From Anaeromassilibacillus senegalensis (GTDB lineage: Bacteria > Bacillota > Clostridia > Oscillospirales > Acutalibacteraceae), in contig NZ_JAFBIT010000001.1 in the NCBI RefSeq assembly GCF_021531715.1, positions 186,001-250,000 on the forward strand: a stretch of 64,000 bases of DNA. The letters are read 5' to 3'. Numbering within the stretch: the first letter of the stretch is position 1; every line of letters starts with the position of its first letter. A program made the translations under genes and the position numbers. Below, piece by piece: positions 60,914 to 64,000 of the stretch. The notes below the pieces were generated by a model that was given only the letters and a program-made list of their open reading frames with translations, made no database searches and was not told the origin of the DNA.

Positions 60914-62476
60914 ATGCCACAAGTCCCCATTTGGCTGTGTATTCTGATCGCAGTTCTGGCAGCCGCCGCGTGCGGAGCCGTCGCTTTCTTTGCGGGTGTG
61001 AATCATCGTAAAAAGCAGGCGGAAACTGTCATCGGCTCGGCAGAACAGGAAGCCAAGCGCATCGTCAGCGACGCAATCAAGACCGCGGAGGCTAAGAAGA
61101 AGGAAGCCGTGCTGGAAGGCAAGGATGAAATCCATCGTCTGCGCAATGAGTCTGAACGCGAACTGAATGATCGCAGAAAAGAAATTCAGCGCCAGGAGCG
61201 GCGGCTTTCTCAGAAGGAGGAATCTCTCGACAAGAAGCTCGAGAATGTGGAATCCAAGGAGAATGCAGTCGACGCCAAAATGCGCAAAGCGGAGGATCGC
61301 CTGAAAGAGGCCGAATCCGTCAAGAAGAGCCAGATTGATATGCTGGAGAGAATCTCTTCGTTCACCGTGGATCAGGCAAAGGATTATCTGCTCAAGCTGC
61401 TTGAGGATGATCTGGTTCACGAAAAAGCCATCAAAGTGATGGAATACGAACAGCAGACAAAGGAAGAATCCGATAAGCTGGCGCGGGAAATCATTTCCCT
61501 GGCCATTCAGCGCTGCGCGGCAGACCATGTTTCCGAGGCCGCCATCAGCGTGGTGCCGCTGCCCAACGACGAAATGAAGGGCAGAATTATCGGACGCGAG
61601 GGCCGCAACATCCGGGCAATTGAACAGTTGACCGGTGTAGACCTGATTATCGATGACACACCCGAGGCCATCACGCTTTCGAGCTTCGAGCCCGTTCGCC
61701 GTGAGGTGGCCAGAATTGCACTCGAAAAGCTGATTTCGGACGGACGTATTCATCCGACCAGAATCGAAGAAACCGTTGAAAAAGCCCGCCGCGAGGTTGA
61801 TGCCACCATCAAGTCCGAAGGCGAACGCGCCGTGCTGGCTGCCGGCGTGAACGGTGTTCATCACGAGCTTGTCAAGCTGCTGGGCCGGTTGCGTTACCGC
61901 ACCAGCTACGGCCAGAACGTGCTGAACCACTCTCTCGAAGTCTCGTACCTTGCGGGTATGATGGCTTCCGAACTGGGCCTTGACCCCACTGTTGCACGCA
62001 GAGCCGGTCTTCTGCACGATATCGGCAAGGCGCTCGATCACGAGATCGAGGGCTCGCATATCGAGATCGGCGTTGACATTGCAAGAAAGTACAAGGAAAG
62101 CGAAGCCGTTATCCATGCGATTGCCGCCCACCACGGCGACATCGAAGCCAAGACGGTTATCGCCTGTCTCGTACAGGCGGCCGATGCCATTTCCGCCGCG
62201 CGCCCCGGTGCGAGACGCGAAAACATTGAAAACTATATCAAGCGTCTTGAGAAGCTTGAAGCCGTGGCTGCATCGTTTGACGGTGTGGATCGCTGCTACG
62301 CCATTCAGGCGGGCCGCGAGATCCGCGTCATGGTAAAGCCCGAAGTGATCAACGATGAGAAAATGACGCTGCTCGCCCGCGACATCTGCAAGAAGATCGA
62401 GGAAGACCTCGAGTATCCGGGTCAGATCAAGGTGAACATGATCCGTGAGAGCAGAGCGGTCGACTTTGCGAAATAA
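60914..62476 (+). CDS. rny: Ribonuclease Y
   Basis: A 520-residue membrane endoribonuclease that starts mRNA decay. A TM helix (about 5-25) is followed by a long coiled coil (about 30-180), the KH domain ([22 protein letters not shown], about 215-236) and the HD domain ([20 protein letters not shown], then [10 protein letters not shown]) with the metal His-Asp pair. Length is the family norm. GAAGGAGG precedes the ATG. Confidence 0.96.
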   Translation: MPQVPIWLCILIAVLAAAACGAVAFFAGVNHRKKQAETVIGSAEQEAKRIVSDAIKTAEAKKKEAVLEGKDEIHRLRNESERELNDRRKEIQRQERRLSQKEESLDKKLENVESKENAVDAKMRKAEDRLKEAESVKKSQIDMLERISSFTVDQAKDYLLKLLEDDLVHEKAIKVMEYEQQTKEESDKLAREIISLAIQRCAADHVSEAAISVVPLPNDEMKGRIIGREGRNIRAIEQLTGVDLIIDDTPEAITLSSFEPVRREVARIALEKLISDGRIHPTRIEETVEKARREVDATIKSEGERAVLAAGVNGVHHELVKLLGRLRYRTSYGQNVLNHSLEVSYLAGMMASELGLDPTVARRAGLLHDIGKALDHEIEGSHIEIGVDIARKYKESEAVIHAIAAHHGDIEAKTVIACLVQAADAISAARPGARRENIENYIKRLEKLEAVAASFDGVDRCYAIQAGREIRVMVKPEVINDEKMTLLARDICKKIEEDLEYPGQIKVNMIRESRAVDFAK

Positions 62477-62512
62477 CATAGACGTCAACAAAACTCAAAA
62501 CGAAATCACAGC

Positions 62513-62544
62513 AAAGACCTCCCGGAAAACCGGGAGGTCTTTTG
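62513..62544 (+). terminator. Terminator after rny
   Basis: AAAGACCTCCCGG pairs with CCGGGAGGTCTTT, then TTT. Confidence 0.92.
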
Positions 62545-62614
62545 TCTGTCCGTCAGAAGCCGATCCCCAGCTCCGGCGCCAGTCTGTATAAAATTATATT
62601 TACGAGGTGTAGAT

Positions 62615-62791
62615 ATGGCGTTTAAAAGCATTTCCTTTCGGTTTGATGCTGAGACACTGGATAAGCTGCACTATGTCGCAAACTATGAAGGACGTAGCGT
62701 TAATGGGCAGATCAATCATATGGTTCGCAAGCTGATTGAAAATTTTGAAAAAGAGCATGGCGAGATTACGTTTGGACGCGAGAAAAAATAA
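62615..62791 (+). CDS. Small ribbon-helix-helix-like protein
   Basis: Fifty-eight residues: MAFKSISFRFDAETLDKLHY then EGRSVNGQINHMVRKLIENF. A strand followed by two helices with an N-G-Q-I turn is the Arc/MetJ pattern of small DNA-binding proteins or antitoxins. GAGGTGT is about 6 bases before the ATG and a strong terminator follows, so this is likely an independent gene. No toxin gene is next to it. Confidence 0.7.
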   Translation: MAFKSISFRFDAETLDKLHYVANYEGRSVNGQINHMVRKLIENFEKEHGEITFGREKK

Positions 62792-62834
62792 CATCCACCC
62801 GTTATTGCAAGCTTCACAATAACGTGTGGATGTT
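62790..62834 (+). terminator. Terminator after the RHH gene
   Basis: AACATCCAC and GTGGATGTT form the outer stem; CGTTATTG and CAATAACG the inner one. Confidence 0.85.
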
Positions 62835-62855
62835 AAGTGGTTCTTAGATGGTCAA

Positions 62856-63101
62856 TTAAAAGTAGATATCCTCCGGCCTGTCGTCGTACACGCCGGTTCG
62901 GATATTGCGCTTGCCGGGCAGCTTTTTCGGCACCTCCATGCCGTGCAGCTCCTGATACGATTCGTATTCCGCCTGAGTTTTCGGCGGCGTGGGCATTAGC
63001 CCGGTGCATTCTGTGGCGGATGCGGTGTCCGAGAGATCGGGAAAGTGCTCCACATGCTCGCCGTAAGAAATCCCCGTAGTACGTTTCTGTTTTTCCTGCA
63101 T
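62856..63101 (-). CDS. Hypothetical 81-residue protein
   Basis: The frame MQEKQKRTTGISYGEHVEHF ... PPKTQAEYESYQELHG ... RPEDIYF is polar, without membrane segment, and unrecognised. GGGAG lies 11 bases before the ATG but inside the descending arm of a hairpin (63106-63144). It follows the cold-shock gene in the same direction. Confidence 0.55.
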   Translation of the reverse strand: MQEKQKRTTGISYGEHVEHFPDLSDTASATECTGLMPTPPKTQAEYESYQELHGMEVPKKLPGKRNIRTGVYDDRPEDIYF

Positions 63102-63105
63102 AATA

Positions 63106-63144
63106 AAACACTCCCTTCGCAGTTATCATGCGTCGGGAGTGTTT
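63106..63144 (-). terminator. Hairpin between csp and the 81-residue gene
   Basis: AAACACTCCC (63106-63115) and GGGAGTGTTT (63135-63144) are exact complements. On the minus strand TTTT follows, so it can end csp mRNA, and it also covers the ribosome site of the next gene. Confidence 0.75.
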
Positions 63145-63164
63145 GGTTTATGCGTCGGAAACGC

Positions 63165-63374
63165 TTAGAGTTTTACGACGTTCGCCGCGCGGAGCTTGCC
63201 GTTCTTCGGGTCTGTCTCCGTCTCAAACGTGACCTTCTGGCCCTCGTTCAGGGTCTTGAAGCCTTCGCCCTGAATTGCGGAGAAATGTACGAAAACATCC
63301 TCGCCGCCCTCATCGTTGGAGATGAAGCCGTAGCCCTTTTCAGCATTAAACCATTTGACTGTACCGTTGTTCAT
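63165..63374 (-). CDS. Cold-shock protein (CspA family)
   Basis: A 69-residue RNA chaperone: [20 protein letters not shown] is RNP1-bearing and [19 protein letters not shown] contains RNP2. The sequence ends AANVVKL. GGAGG is 7 bases before the ATG at 63374. The leader is about 130 bases with a terminator-like hairpin (see 63424-63480), which suggests control by temperature or RNA folding. Confidence 0.95.
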   Translation of the reverse strand: MNNGTVKWFNAEKGYGFISNDEGGEDVFVHFSAIQGEGFKTLNEGQKVTFETETDPKNGKLRAANVVKL

Positions 63375-63423
63375 TTTGGTACCTCCATCTAAAAATAAAA
63401 TACTCGTGTTCGTAAACGCCATA

Positions 63424-63480
63424 CAAAAAAACACAGGTTCTGTAAACCACCGCTAGAATGACTTACATCAGGAACCTGTG
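63424..63480 (-). promoter_or_regulatory. Terminator-like attenuator in the csp leader
   Basis: On the minus strand CACAGGTTC (63472-63480) pairs with GAACCTGTG (63432-63440), inner TGTAA/TTACA pairing strengthens the stem, and seven T (63424-63430) follow. It lies between promoter and gene. Confidence 0.7.
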
Positions 63481-63511
63481 AGACATTGCCATTGTTTATT
63501 ACACGTATCAA

Positions 63512-63540
63512 AGTATAACAGCATTTCTGCGGAAAGTCAA
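63512..63540 (-). promoter_or_regulatory. Promoter of csp
   Basis: On the minus strand TTGACT (63535-63540) and TATACT (63512-63517), 17 bases apart. The expected start near 63505 is about 130 bases before the csp ATG. Confidence 0.75.
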
Positions 63541-63639
63541 ACAATTCTTTTCGGAACTTCACATGGGATTCAAAAAAATTTTTGATTTTCTTCACGAAAA
63601 CGAAATTCTCTTTTCACAATGCCCGGGTATACTGTAACC

Positions 63640-63950
63640 GTAGTCAGGAGGAACACCTCCGGATACATACTTCTTCATTATTTCCTTCATTTTCCACCAG
63701 CGAACCGGATATACGCCCGCTGAGGCGGGCTCCGATTTGAAACTTACCCCCTCATTTTACAAAACTGTCCTCTGCCGGCTTTGCAAACCGGCAGTGCGGC
63801 AGACCAAAAGCTCTCACCTTTGTGTGGCGGATTGCATCCGCTGTGCAGAGGTGTTTTTAATTTCCGCAAATAGTTCTGCTGTGCGGTGGAACAGTAAAAG
63901 TACGGAACAGAAGCGGACTGTTCCGAAAGCTGGAAGGAGATGAAAAGCCT
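63640..63950 (+). other. Structured leader region before the last gene
   Basis: No convincing gene. Several stems are visible: GGAGG/CCTCC near 63646, GCCCGC/GCGGGC near 63715, CTGCCGG/CCGGCAG near 63773-63796, GCGGAT/ATCCGC near 63825-63840 and CGGAACAG/CTGTTCCG near 63903-63925. A TATACT at 63628-63633 may be a -10. No riboswitch class is recognised. Confidence 0.45.
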
Positions 63951-64000
63951 TTGCAAAATGAAAAAGAAAGCGAAAACGCGCCAGGCCGTCCGCGGCGCGC
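63951..64000 (+). CDS. Start of an unidentified gene (cut by window end)
   Basis: Two starts are possible behind AAGGAG (63934-63939). TTG 63951 gives a frame beginning QNEKESENAPGRPRR, whose GRPRR element resembles an AT-hook-like basic patch. ATG 63958 in another frame gives KKKAKTRQAVRG. The TTG start has the better spacing (11 bases). Too little is visible for a function. Confidence 0.35.
   Translation, partial: MQNEKESENAPGRPRR

Noticed and set aside
60881-62491. A 536-residue open frame opposite rny.
   Set aside because: RNase Y has clear KH and HD motifs; the antisense frame has no domain.
63860-63950. T-box leader, from GCGGTGGAAC near 63880.
   Set aside because: The match to the T-box sequence is short and no specifier stem or following terminator is clear.
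1-64000. rRNA or tRNA genes.
   Set aside because: Reading through the intergenic regions by eye showed no cloverleaf with a T-loop GTTCRA core and no rRNA motif; small RNAs cannot be excluded without a tool.

Overview
The window looks like the chromosome of a spore-forming, anaerobic, GC-rich Clostridia bacterium, most likely a gut Oscillospiraceae/Ruminococcaceae relative. The grounds are spo0A, a sigK gene interrupted by a skin-type element, rubrerythrin with a Fur-family regulator, RNase Y, GH42/GH20/beta-glucuronidase carbohydrate enzymes and many Clostridia-type families. No rRNA, tRNA or CRISPR array was seen.

Region by region. 1-10 kb is an exopolysaccharide/capsule locus: a WG-repeat tail, an initiating sugar-phosphate transferase, two Wzz/BY-kinase paralogues, a CpsB/YwqE phosphatase, two DUF5011-like membrane proteins, an LCP transferase and a glycosyltransferase. 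Between them lie decayed pieces of a BY-kinase, gmd, an fcl'-'manC fusion and an ATP-grasp gene. 10.3-15.3 kb is a compact pyrimidine operon (DUF1622-pyrC-pyrF-pyrK-pyrD-phosphatase). 15.4-25.7 kb holds ruvX, degV, a GH42 galactosidase with an acetyltransferase, uxuA, mgtE with a possible leader peptide, a transglutaminase and recQ.

26.06-41.34 kb is the centrepiece: a 15.28-kb element that splits sigK. The C-terminal half of sigK lies at 25708-26061 and the N-terminal half at 41335-41665, both on the minus strand. A 4-bp core (AATG on the minus strand) sits at both ends, and joining the halves there restores a 226-codon pro-sigma-K frame. A large serine recombinase abuts one end. Its stop codon overlaps the core, and on the excised circle its frame is predicted to read into a double-HTH gene at the other end. 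The cargo is an AAA ATPase/DUF4143-like protein next to a 21-bp-arm palindrome, and a co-directional operon: XRE regulator, PLD-like/SF2 helicase/DUF3427 protein, Myb-like HTH protein, helicase-IV-like SF1 helicase with an inserted nuclease-like segment. This operon is a candidate anti-DNA defence module. A remnant mobilisation/replication module (MobC, RepA-like, Cys-rich VLP) and an orphan, internally shortened Phd antitoxin complete it. Excision of such an element in the mother cell would switch on late sporulation genes.

41.8-64 kb carries a beta-glucuronidase-like GH2, a GH20 hexosaminidase, a perR/fur-rubrerythrin pair, an arylamine N-acetyltransferase, two MATE transporters, MscS, dtd, an epimerase, a heterodimeric ABC exporter, a Spo0A whose receiver has Glu at the phosphoacceptor position, a LysR regulator, rny, a cold-shock gene with a terminator-like hairpin in its leader, and a structured leader before a gene cut by the window end. 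Beta-glucuronidase and UxuA together suggest use of glucuronides.
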